From Shinella lacus (lineage in GTDB: Bacteria; Pseudomonadota; Alphaproteobacteria; Rhizobiales; Rhizobiaceae): 64,000 bases of DNA. The stretch spans positions 117,023 through 181,022 of the forward strand of contig NZ_WHSB02000011.1 in assembly GCF_010994755.1 (NCBI RefSeq). Reading direction: 5' to 3'. Made by a program: the position numbers and the translations under genes. Below the pieces are notes generated by a model. The model did not search any database. It saw only the letters and a list, made by a program, of their open reading frames with translations, and was not told where the DNA came from. Shown here one piece after another: positions 33,829-42,887 of this stretch (its first letter is position 1; every line of letters begins with the position of its first letter).

Positions 33829-35886
33829 TCACTCTCTCGTTTTGGCCACCATCGTCAGAACATCGTATTGCGCGACGGTGGCGCCCGTCTGGTTCGTCAC
33901 GTTGCAATCCCAGCGCACTTCGCCGTGTTCGGCATTGGCGCGCGGATTGATCTCCTTGCAGGTGAGCTGCACCTTCAGCGTATCACCCGGATTGACCGGT
34001 GTCAGGAAGCGCAGGTTATCGACGCCGTAATTGGCGAGAACCGGGCCGGGCGCAGGATCGACGAAGAGGCCGGCGGCGAAGGAGACGATGAGATAGCCAT
34101 GCGCCACGCGCCCGTCGAAGAACGGGTTCGCCTTGGCGGCTTCCTCGTCCATATGGGCGTAGAATGTATCGCCGGTGAAATTCGCGAAATGCTCGATATC
34201 GTCGAGCGTCACCGTGCGCGTCGCTGTGATGAGCTGGTCGCCGATCTTGAGCTCGGCCAGCGACTTGCGGAACGGGTGTTCGCCGCCCGCCCGCGCCTCG
34301 GCCCCCGGAAGCCAGCGGCCGGTGACGGCGGAAAGCAGGGTCGGCGCGCCCTGGATGGCGGTGCGCTGCATGTAGTGCTTGACGCCGCGCATGCCGCCCA
34401 GTTCCTCGCCGCCACCCGCGCGGCCGGGGCCGCCATGAACGAGGCCCGGCAGCGGCGAACCGTGACCGGTGGACGACTTGGCGCTGACGCGGTTGCCGAT
34501 CATCACGCGGCCGTGGAACGGCGCAAGGCCCAGGACGACCTCTTCAGCAAAGGCCGGATCATTGGTGAAGACCGAGGCGACGAGGCTGCCCTTGCCGCGT
34601 CGGGCGAGGTCCACCGCTTCTTCCGCGGTGTCATAGGGCATCACGGTGCTGACCGGGCCAAAAGCCTCGACATCGTGGATAGCGCGGGCAGAACCCGGCT
34701 TGTCGCAATAGAGCAGCACCGGGTTGAGGAAGGCGCCGGCCGTCGAATCGCCGGATGTGATGCTCGGATTGTCCGGATTGCCGGCAACGATTTCCGCATC
34801 GGCGGAGAGATCGCGAATGCGGGCGCGAACCTCCTCGCGCTGGTCGAGGCTGGCGAGCGGACCCATGCGGACGGCCTCGTCCGCCGGATTGCCGAGCGCC
34901 GTCTTGCCGAGACGGGCGCGCAGGCTTTCGATGAGCGCCTCGCTAAAAGCGCGCGGCGCGATGACGCGGCGGATCGCGGTGCACTTCTGCCCCGCTTTCA
35001 CCGTCATCTCGCGCGCGACTTCCTTGACGAAGAGGTCGAACTCCTCCGTGCCGGGCGCGGCGTCGAGGCCAAGCACGGCGGCATTGAGGCTGTCGGCCTC
35101 CATGGTGAAGCGCACGGAGTTTTCGACGATCGCCTTGTGCGTCTTGAGACGTTGGCCGGTCGAGGCCGATCCGGTGAAGGTCACGGCATCCTGGCCTTCG
35201 ACATGGTCGAGCAGATCGCCGACCGAACCGCAGACGAGCTGCAAGGCACCTTCCGGCAAAATACGGGTTTCGACGATACGGCGAACCATGAGTTCGGTGA
35301 GATAGGCTGTCTGGCTCGCCGGCTTGACGATGGCCGGGACCCCGGCGAGCAGCGTCGGCGCCAGCTTTTCCAGCATGCCCCAGCAGGGGAAGTTGAAGGC
35401 GTTGATATGCACTGCTACGCCCTGTAACGGGCTCAGGATATGCTGCGCGGAAAAGGTGCCATCCTTGGAAAGCAGCTCCACATCGCCGTCAAGCAGCACG
35501 CGGGTGTTCGGCAATTCGCGCCGGCCCTTGGAAGCGTAGGACAGCAGCGTGCCGATACCGCCTTCGATGTCGACCCAGCTGTCGGCGCGGGTGGCGCCGG
35601 TGGCGGTCGAAAGCGCATAAAACTCTTCCTTCCGTTCCATCAGGGCCTGGCCGAGCGCCTTCAGCATGGCGGCACGTTCGTGGAAGGAGAGGCGCCGCAG
35701 CGCCGGGCCACCTTTTTCGCGGCCATAGGCGAGCGCCGCCTTGAAATCCACGCCGGTGGAATCGATGAAGGCCACCGGGGCGCCCGTCGAGGCATCCAGC
35801 AGCGGCACGCCTTCCTTCGCACCGGCGACCCAATGGCCGCCGACATAGCTTTCGAGCCGGCGCGGCCGGTTTGCCATGACATTCAT
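33829..35886 (-). CDS. paaZ: PaaZ bifunctional oxepin-CoA hydrolase / semialdehyde dehydrogenase
   Basis: A 685-residue fusion (E. coli PaaZ 681). The N-terminal aldehyde dehydrogenase (about 1-510) has INAFNFPCWGML, FTGSASTG, catalytic Glu263 (FTMEADS) and Cys302 (GQKCTAI). The C-terminal hotdog R-hydratase (about 535-685) has the catalytic Asp and His in GDTFYAHMDEEA. It opens the oxepin-CoA ring and oxidises the resulting aldehyde. Both active sites look intact. ATG 35886 follows GAGAGGATAATGAG. Confidence 0.95.
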   Translation of the reverse strand: MNVMANRPRRLESYVGGHWVAGAKEGVPLLDASTGAPVAFIDSTGVDFKAALAYGREKGGPALRRLSFHERAAMLKALGQALMERKEEFYALSTATGATRADSWVDIEGGIGTLLSYASKGRRELPNTRVLLDGDVELLSKDGTFSAQHILSPLQGVAVHINAFNFPCWGMLEKLAPTLLAGVPAIVKPASQTAYLTELMVRRIVETRILPEGALQLVCGSVGDLLDHVEGQDAVTFTGSASTGQRLKTHKAIVENSVRFTMEADSLNAAVLGLDAAPGTEEFDLFVKEVAREMTVKAGQKCTAIRRVIAPRAFSEALIESLRARLGKTALGNPADEAVRMGPLASLDQREEVRARIRDLSADAEIVAGNPDNPSITSGDSTAGAFLNPVLLYCDKPGSARAIHDVEAFGPVSTVMPYDTAEEAVDLARRGKGSLVASVFTNDPAFAEEVVLGLAPFHGRVMIGNRVSAKSSTGHGSPLPGLVHGGPGRAGGGEELGGMRGVKHYMQRTAIQGAPTLLSAVTGRWLPGAEARAGGEHPFRKSLAELKIGDQLITATRTVTLDDIEHFANFTGDTFYAHMDEEAAKANPFFDGRVAHGYLIVSFAAGLFVDPAPGPVLANYGVDNLRFLTPVNPGDTLKVQLTCKEINPRANAEHGEVRWDCNVTNQTGATVAQYDVLTMVAKTRE

Positions 35887-35898
35887 CTCATTATCCTC

Positions 35899-36654
35899 TC
35901 ACTTCAGTCCGAGCGCAGAAAGCTGCGCGTCGACCTCCGCCCGCCATTCGGCAAGCAGGGTCTCGTTGGGTGTGTGCCGCAGGCCGAAACGCGACTGCGT
36001 CTCGAAGCGGGCCGAGCCGGAATGGCCAAAACTGGCGGCGACGTGCGGATACCAGTAGGCGACGGAGGCCTTGGCCTTTGCGCGGCCTTCCACATCATCG
36101 ACGATACGGATGAGGCCCGCGAGGCCGAGTTCCGCATGCCGCGTCTCGCGCGGCAGGATGGCGCGAAAAACCTCGGCGAGCGGCTGGTAGGAGACGCGCG
36201 ACAATTCCTTGAGCTGCACGACGCTCGCCCGGCCCATCAGCACGTTCATGACCACGGCATCCACCCAGCCTTCCAGCGGATAGTGGAAGACGGAAAGGCG
36301 CATGTCGCCACCCTGTCGCGCCGCGCCGATATCCGCCTCGCGGGCGAGCCGCACGGCCCAGGGATGATGCACGGCATAACGCCCGCCATCCGCGCCAAAG
36401 GTTTCCATCACCCGCAGCACCTTGCCGGCGTGATCGGCCTTTTCCAGCACGATACGGGCGGCGGAGATGCGCTCCTGGATGCCCGGCGCATCGTTGATCG
36501 TATCGGCAAAACCAGCGGAACCCGCAAGCTCGCTGTCGACGAAACTCGCCATCAGGCGCAGCAGCTCGCCACGATAGCGCGGCGGCACATTGGCCGGCGA
36601 CGACAGCACGCCGCCTTGCGCCAGATAATCCTCGATCGGCATCGTATCGGACAT
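35899..36654 (-). CDS. Extra PaaA/PaaC-family protein
   Basis: A 251-residue ferritin-like protein of the phenylacetic acid catabolic (PaaA_PaaC) family, separate from the paaA and paaC genes of this operon. ATG 36654 follows AAGGGGAACGCGC. Visible helix landmarks are FVDSELAGSAGF, IVLEKADHAGKVLR, GWVDAVVMNVL and PRETRHAELGL. The last is a normal ExxH diiron motif. The earlier one reads E-K-A-D-H, so the residue three before the His is Lys where PaaA has Glu. It lies 11 bases downstream of paaE and 12 upstream of paaZ. It may be an accessory or degenerate oxygenase subunit. Confidence 0.85.
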   Translation of the reverse strand: MSDTMPIEDYLAQGGVLSSPANVPPRYRGELLRLMASFVDSELAGSAGFADTINDAPGIQERISAARIVLEKADHAGKVLRVMETFGADGGRYAVHHPWAVRLAREADIGAARQGGDMRLSVFHYPLEGWVDAVVMNVLMGRASVVQLKELSRVSYQPLAEVFRAILPRETRHAELGLAGLIRIVDDVEGRAKAKASVAYWYPHVAASFGHSGSARFETQSRFGLRHTPNETLLAEWRAEVDAQLSALGLK

Positions 36655-36665
36655 GCGCGTTCCCC

Positions 36666-37742
36666 TTACTGGTCGTAGCTGACGACGATGCGGTCGGTGA
36701 GCGGATAGCACTGGCAGGTCAGCACATAACCCTGGCGCACCTCGTAATCTTCCAGCGCGTGGTTGGTCTCCATCTCGACTTCACCTTCCAGAACCTTGGC
36801 GCGGCAGGTGGAACAGACACCGGCCTTGCAGGCGTAAGGCGCGTCCATGGCGTTTTCGAGCGCTGCGTCGAGCAGGCTCTGGCCGTGCTTGGGGAACTTG
36901 AAGATGCGGGTTGCGCCATCGAGCGTGACGGTCGCCTCGCAGGCGGCGGCGTGATCAGCACCGTTGACCTGCTCCACCTTGCGCTGCGCGCGCCCGGGCT
37001 GCGAGGAGGCGAAGAGTTCGAACTTGATCTGGTCGTCGCGCAGGCCGTGCTCGCGCAGCGCTGCGGCAATCGCCAGCATCATTGGCTCCGGGCCGCAGAT
37101 GAAGGCCGTCGTCACCGACCTGGGGTCGATCCAGTTCTTGAACAGCGCCGCGCATTTCGCGCCATCGATGCGGCCGGTGAAGAGGTCGATATCCTGCGCC
37201 TCGCTCTCCAGCACATGCAGCACGGAGAGGCGGCCGAGATAGATGTTCTTCAGGTCCTCCAGCTCCTCGCGGAACATGATCGAGCTGATCTGCCGGTTGG
37301 CATAGACCAGCGTGAAGCGGGCGCGCGGCTCGCGCGACAGCACCGTCTTGATGATCGAGAGCACGGGCGTGATGCCGCTGCCGCCGGCAAAGCCGAGATA
37401 GTGTTTGGCCGTTTCGGGCTCCAGCGCCGTGAAGAAGGCGCCCATCGGCGGCATGGCTTCCAGCGTGTCGCCGGGCTTCAGGTTTTCGTTGACCCAGGTG
37501 GAGAAGCAGCCGCCATCGACGCGCTTGATGCCGACCTTCAGCACGCCTTCATCCTTGCCGGCGCAGATCGAGTAGGAGCGGCGCAGCTCCTCGTCCTCGA
37601 ATTTGCGGCGGAAGGTCAGGTACTGGCCTTGCGTGAAATCGAAGACGGCGCGGTCCTCGTCGGCGGGCCTAAGCGTGACCACGACCGCATCGCGCGTCTC
37701 GCGGCGAACATCGGTTACGGTCAGGGGATGAAAACGTGCCAT
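36666..37742 (-). CDS. paaE: PaaE, phenylacetyl-CoA epoxidase reductase subunit
   Basis: A 358-residue reductase that passes NADPH electrons to the PaaABC diiron oxygenase. The FAD-binding RRSYSICAG and the NAD(P) domain GGSGITPVLSII precede a C-terminal plant-type [2Fe-2S] ferredoxin. The cluster cysteines are in CKAGVCSTCRAKV and, about 30 residues later, LTCQCYP. ATG 37742 follows GGGAGAGGG. Its position after paaD matches the standard paaABCDE order. Confidence 0.96.
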   Translation of the reverse strand: MARFHPLTVTDVRRETRDAVVVTLRPADEDRAVFDFTQGQYLTFRRKFEDEELRRSYSICAGKDEGVLKVGIKRVDGGCFSTWVNENLKPGDTLEAMPPMGAFFTALEPETAKHYLGFAGGSGITPVLSIIKTVLSREPRARFTLVYANRQISSIMFREELEDLKNIYLGRLSVLHVLESEAQDIDLFTGRIDGAKCAALFKNWIDPRSVTTAFICGPEPMMLAIAAALREHGLRDDQIKFELFASSQPGRAQRKVEQVNGADHAAACEATVTLDGATRIFKFPKHGQSLLDAALENAMDAPYACKAGVCSTCRAKVLEGEVEMETNHALEDYEVRQGYVLTCQCYPLTDRIVVSYDQ

Positions 37743-37764
37743 GCGTAGGCCCTCTCCCTATGGG

Positions 37765-38289
37765 TCAGATGCACTTAAAATAGTCGAACGGTTCCAGGCA
37801 GTCGGTGCAGCGATAGCTCGCCTTGCAGGGCGTCGAGCCGAACTGGCTGATCTTTTCGGTGTTCGTCGATCCGCAGCGCGGACAGGCGATCGTCAGGTTC
37901 GAGCGGCCCGAAAGCCGGTCGACGCGTTTCATCAGCACGCCATCGGCCGCCGTGCCGTCGATCGGCGGGGCGATGCCGTAGTCGCGCAGTTTTTCGCGAC
38001 CCTCGGCGCTGATCCAGTCGGTCGTCCAGGCGGGCGAGAGCTGGCGTTCCAGCCGCACCTTCGAAAGACCTTTTTCGGCCAGCGCCGTCTCGATATCGAG
38101 ATTGATGATCGTCGTGGCGGGACAGCCGGAATAGGTCGGCGTCACCGTCACCACCAGCGTATCGTCCCGCCAGACGACATCGCGGATGATGCCGAGGTCG
38201 GTGAGCGAGATCACCGGGATTTCCGGATCCGGCACTTCAGCCAGCCAGTGCCAGACCTCATCGATCGAGGGACGGAGCGCCGGGTCCAT
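37765..38289 (-). CDS. paaD: PaaD, phenylacetyl-CoA epoxidase maturation factor
   Basis: A 174-residue protein. The N-terminal MIP18/DUF59 domain has DPEIPVISLTDLGI and TYSGCPAT. The C-terminal zinc- or iron-binding part has ACPRCGS and YRCTDCLEPFDYFKC. PaaD is needed for active oxygenase and is thought to help Fe-S or diiron assembly. It lies nine bases after paaC. Confidence 0.94.
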   Translation of the reverse strand: MDPALRPSIDEVWHWLAEVPDPEIPVISLTDLGIIRDVVWRDDTLVVTVTPTYSGCPATTIINLDIETALAEKGLSKVRLERQLSPAWTTDWISAEGREKLRDYGIAPPIDGTAADGVLMKRVDRLSGRSNLTIACPRCGSTNTEKISQFGSTPCKASYRCTDCLEPFDYFKCI

Positions 38290-38298
38290 GGCCGCCCC

Positions 38299-39084
38299 CT
38301 ACCAGGTGGCGCCCGGATAGGCGCGCTGGAGGAACTGCATCTCCGACAGGATGAAACCGAGATGCTCCGTGTGCACGCCGCGCCGGCCGCCCTTGTGCAT
38401 GTAGCCGTCAGCGGGCTTCTTCAGCGTGCCTTCGGTCAGTGCTTCGGCCACGATCTCGTCCCAGCCGGCCTTCAGGCTCTGCGGTTCGGGGATGACGCCG
38501 GCTTCCACGAGGGCCGCATCCACCGCGTCGGCGGCGAACATCTCGCCCGTATAGGGCCAGAGGTCGTCCAGCGCCTCCTGCATGCGACGGTGGCTTTCCG
38601 CCGTGCCGTCGCCGAGGCGGATGACGAGGTCGCGGCTGCGGTCGAGATGGTAGGAGACCTCCTTGAAGGCCTTTTCCGCGATCTCGGCGATGCGTTTCTC
38701 GGTCAAACCTTTCAGCGCCTTCAGCAGCAGATAATGCCAGGCATCGAACAGGAACTGCCGCATCAGCGTCTTGCCGAAATCGCCGTTCGGGCGCTCGACG
38801 AGCAGGATGTTGCGGAAGTCGTAGCCATCGCGCAGATAGGCGAGGTCGTCCGCCGAGCGGCCCTTGCCCTCCACCTCGCCGGCAAGGCCGAGCCAGAGCT
38901 GCGTCTGGCCGATCAGGTCGAGTGCGGTGTTGGCGAGCGCGATATCCTCTTCCAGCGCGGGCGAATGCCCGCACCATTCGGAAACGCGATGGCCGAGGAT
39001 CAGCGCATTGTCGCCGATGCGCAGCAGGAATTCGAGAAGCGCGGCCCGATCGACCGCCGGTTCAAGCGCCGCGGTCGCCATCAC
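38299..39084 (-). CDS. paaC: PaaC, phenylacetyl-CoA epoxidase structural subunit
   Basis: A 261-residue ferritin-like subunit that packs with the catalytic PaaA. Landmarks are RIGDNALILGHRVSEWCG, EEDIALANTALDLIGQTQ and KEVSYHLDRSRDL, typical PaaC sequences. It starts in the ATGA overlap with paaB, ensuring equal synthesis. In known structures PaaC is structural and lacks a working metal centre. Confidence 0.95.
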   Translation of the reverse strand: MMATAALEPAVDRAALLEFLLRIGDNALILGHRVSEWCGHSPALEEDIALANTALDLIGQTQLWLGLAGEVEGKGRSADDLAYLRDGYDFRNILLVERPNGDFGKTLMRQFLFDAWHYLLLKALKGLTEKRIAEIAEKAFKEVSYHLDRSRDLVIRLGDGTAESHRRMQEALDDLWPYTGEMFAADAVDAALVEAGVIPEPQSLKAGWDEIVAEALTEGTLKKPADGYMHKGGRRGVHTEHLGFILSEMQFLQRAYPGATW

Positions 39085-39365
39085 ATGTGCCCCACTTCAT
39101 CCGGAATGTCGAAGAAGGTCGGGTGACGGTAGACTTTGGAATTCGACGGGTCGAACAGCGGACCTTTTTCCGAGGGCGCGCTGGCGGTGATCTCGGACGA
39201 CCGCACCACCCAGATGCTGACACCCTCGTTGCGACGCGTATAGACGTCGCGCGCATTGTTGATCGCCATTTCGGCATCGGGCGCGTGCAGGCTGCCGACA
39301 TGGCGATGGTTGAGGCCGTGCTGACCCCGGATGAAGACTTCCCAAAGCGGCCATTCGCTGGACAT
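39081..39365 (-). CDS. paaB: PaaB, phenylacetyl-CoA epoxidase small subunit
   Basis: A 94-residue protein (E. coli PaaB 95). The start at 39365 (MSSEWPLWEVF, after GGGAGAGAGCACG) and the blocks RGQHGLNHRHVGSLHAPD and VYTRRNEGVSIWVV are PaaB signatures. It bridges PaaAC heterodimers. An upstream in-frame start at 39431 is rejected because its extra 22 residues are unlike the family. Confidence 0.95.
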   Translation of the reverse strand: MSSEWPLWEVFIRGQHGLNHRHVGSLHAPDAEMAINNARDVYTRRNEGVSIWVVRSSEITASAPSEKGPLFDPSNSKVYRHPTFFDIPDEVGHM

Positions 39366-39378
39366 CGTGCTCTCTCCC

Positions 39379-40383
39379 TTACTCGGCGGCGATTTTTGCG
39401 GCGGCGCGGCGGTCCGCGGCCTTTTCGGCATGGGCCGTCAGGCCGTCGCGGAACCAGGCGCCGTCATTCCAGGCCTTCTTGCGGGCGTCGAGGCGCTCCG
39501 CATTGCAGGGACCGTTGCCGGCGATCACGTTGAAGAATTCTTCCCAGTCCGGCTCGCCGAAATCGTGGCCGCCCTTTTCCTCGTTCCACTTGAGGTCCGG
39601 GTCCGGCACGGTGAGGCCGAGATATTTGGCCTGCGGCACGGTCTGGTCCACGAATTTCTGGCGCAGCTCATCGTTGGAATTCTGCTTGATCTTCCAGGCC
39701 ATCGACTGGGCCGAATGCACGGAGGCATCGTCCGAGGGGCCGAACATCATCAAGGACGGCCACCACCAGCGGTTCAGTGCGTCCTGCACCATCGCCTTCT
39801 GGGCCGGCGTGCCCTTCACCATGCGCATCAGGGCGTCATAACCCTGGCGCTGGTGAAAGCTTTCTTCCTTGCAGATGCGCACCATGGCCCGCGCATAGGG
39901 GCCGTAGGAACAGCGCTGCAACGGCACCTGGTTCATGATCGCCGCACCATCGACCAGCCAGCCGATCGCGCCGATATCGGCCCAAGTGAGCGTCGGATAG
40001 TTGAAGATCGAGGAATATTTCGCCTTGCCGGAATGCAGCTGCTCGTACATCTGGTCGCGGCTGATGCCGAGCGTTTCGGCGGCGCAGTAGAGGTAGAGGC
40101 CGTGGCCCGCCTCGTCCTGCACTTTAGCAAGCAGGATCGCCTTGCGCTCCAGGGTTGGCGCGCGGGAAATCCAGTTGCCTTCCGGCAGCTGGCCGACGAT
40201 TTCCGAATGGGCGTGCTGGCTGATCTGGCGCACCAGCGTCTTGCGATAACCTTCCGGCATCCACTCCTTCGGCTCGATCTTCTGGCCGGCGTCGACGCGC
40301 TCCTGGAAGGCGCGCTCCACGGGATCCATCTCGTCGAGGGACCGGACGCGGGCCGCGTCAGTCTTTACCATCTGTGCATACAT
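39379..40383 (-). CDS. paaA: PaaA, catalytic subunit of phenylacetyl-CoA epoxidase
   Basis: A 334-residue diiron subunit that inserts oxygen into the ring of phenylacetyl-CoA to give the 1,2-epoxide. Diiron ligands are visible as [18 protein letters not shown] (ExxH) and [10 protein letters not shown] (ExxH). The start at 40383 follows GAGGAGAAGACC. It is the second gene after paaJ, with the operon order paaJ-paaA-B-C-D-E. Confidence 0.97.
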   Translation of the reverse strand: MYAQMVKTDAARVRSLDEMDPVERAFQERVDAGQKIEPKEWMPEGYRKTLVRQISQHAHSEIVGQLPEGNWISRAPTLERKAILLAKVQDEAGHGLYLYCAAETLGISRDQMYEQLHSGKAKYSSIFNYPTLTWADIGAIGWLVDGAAIMNQVPLQRCSYGPYARAMVRICKEESFHQRQGYDALMRMVKGTPAQKAMVQDALNRWWWPSLMMFGPSDDASVHSAQSMAWKIKQNSNDELRQKFVDQTVPQAKYLGLTVPDPDLKWNEEKGGHDFGEPDWEEFFNVIAGNGPCNAERLDARKKAWNDGAWFRDGLTAHAEKAADRRAAAKIAAE

Positions 40384-40407
40384 GGTCTTCTCCTCAGGCT
40401 GTGCGCG

Positions 40408-41613
<1,206 letters not shown>

Positions 41614-41662
41614 GCGGTTTCCTCCCTGTACCGAGGGCCGGCTTGCCTCTCCCGAAACATTC

Positions 41663-41680
41663 GCCGACCGATCGGTTGGT
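41663..41680. promoter_or_regulatory. Candidate PaaR (TetR) operator B
   Basis: GACCGATCGGTT (41666-41677) with a perfect ACCGATCGGT core palindrome. It starts immediately downstream of the proposed paaJ -10 box, so repressor binding would block transcription start. It matches operator A with one transition. Confidence 0.7.
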
Positions 41681-41709
41681 TATTTACCACCCAATGCGTC
41701 ACAAATCAA
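41681..41709 (-). promoter_or_regulatory. Candidate paaJ operon promoter
   Basis: On the minus strand TTGATT (41704-41709) and TAAATA (41681-41686) are spaced by exactly 17 bp. The -35 box lies within the inverted repeat at 41699-41733 and the -10 abuts operator B, giving two regulators access to one promoter. Confidence 0.55.
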
Positions 41710-41733
41710 TGGCAATTTCTCCAGATTCTGTGA
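41699..41733. promoter_or_regulatory. Candidate PaaX operator (spaced inverted repeat)
   Basis: TCACAAATC (41699-41707) and GATTCTGTGA (41724-41733) form an imperfect inverted repeat with 16 bp between arms. E. coli PaaX binds spaced TGATTC/GAATCA-like arms. This is similar in kind, not identical. It lies between paaX and paaJ. Confidence 0.4.
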
Positions 41734-41793
41734 TGTTTCATTCCAGCAGCTGACATCATAGCACAAACGGTGTTTTTCCGTGTGAAAACTGCC

Positions 41794-42684
41794 TCAGATG
41801 GCGTCGCGCAACAGCGAAAGACGGCGCAGCGTCGCCTCGCTCGCCTCGGGCAACGCACCATCCGCCGTCACGAAATGGTGCGCCACATGCAGGTCCGCCT
41901 CGGGCGAAAGGCGAAGGTAGAGATCGTTGAACAGCCGCCGCGCCTCTTCGCCCGGCCAGTCCGCCGGCAGCGCTGCCTGCGGCAGGCGCGGATCACGCAG
42001 CACAACGAGGCGGAACTGATGCACCAGCACCAGCCGGGCGGCAAGGCTGTCGGCCGCACCCAGCCGCGCGCCGCCACCGAGCAAATCGGCAAGCCGCCTG
42101 AACCTTCCGATGAAGCCGCGATAGGCATCCGCATGCTGCGCAAGGTTCCAGTGGTCGGCCGCAAAGGCGCCGAGGTCGCCTTCACCGCTCACGACCTCCG
42201 CCCGAAAAAGCACGGCCGGCTGTTTCAAGGACGGCATAGGTCGTGCGCCGACGGCAAGCCTCGGCCCCAGCCGCGCATGGCCGGCGCGCTCCAGCGCCTG
42301 CATCGCCTCGTCCGGCGCCGAACCCGTCAACTGCACGAAATGCCAGTCCGCCACCTCCGGCGGGCCGAAGAGCATGCGGGCGGCGGCGGCAAATTCGGTG
42401 CGCGCCGGTGCTGCCAGCCGATAGAAGCTGCGGCGCCCCTCCCGCTCGCCGGACAATTGCCCGGCGGCGACAAGCCGCGAGACGGCGGTGCGCACCAGCG
42501 TTTCACTGATGCCGACATCGGCGCAGGTCTCGATCAGGTTGCCGGTCCACACGACGCCGCCGCGCGGCTCTACCACGTCGCCATAGATGGTGACGATGAA
42601 GCCGGCGGCCTTCAGCGGGCTTTCCTCGATGATCGCCCGGATGAGCGCGCCGAATGCGCTTTCCGCCCTGTCGTTCTCCGGCAA
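41794..42684 (-). CDS. paaX: PaaX-family repressor
   Basis: A 296-residue PaaX-like regulator. It has an N-terminal winged helix (LIRAIIEESPLKAAGFIVTIYGD and SETLVRTAVSRLVAAGQL), a middle domain and a C-terminal PaaX domain (DLYLRLSPEADLHVAHHF). It normally represses phenylacetate genes until phenylacetyl-CoA binds. The start codon is TTG at 42684, with AGGGGGCAGG upstream. I see no in-frame ATG in the N-terminal region. It is upstream of paaJ, in the same direction, with its own 180-bp gap. Confidence 0.92.
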   Translation of the reverse strand: MPENDRAESAFGALIRAIIEESPLKAAGFIVTIYGDVVEPRGGVVWTGNLIETCADVGISETLVRTAVSRLVAAGQLSGEREGRRSFYRLAAPARTEFAAAARMLFGPPEVADWHFVQLTGSAPDEAMQALERAGHARLGPRLAVGARPMPSLKQPAVLFRAEVVSGEGDLGAFAADHWNLAQHADAYRGFIGRFRRLADLLGGGARLGAADSLAARLVLVHQFRLVVLRDPRLPQAALPADWPGEEARRLFNDLYLRLSPEADLHVAHHFVTADGALPEASEATLRRLSLLRDAI

Positions 42685-42887
42685 ACCTGCCCCCTGTGAT
42701 TTCGATTGCGCCGAGGACTACCCCAGAATGGCCCCGCCGGCAAAGCCCGTTGGACAAGATAGGGCCATCCCGCAACCTGGCCGCAGAGGCACGCCTCTCG
42801 TCAGTAAATATTAAGCTGCATCTGCAATGGTCTCCCGATAGCCAAAAATCCCGCCCGAAAACCCCGAATGGAGACGAACGGACCGCG

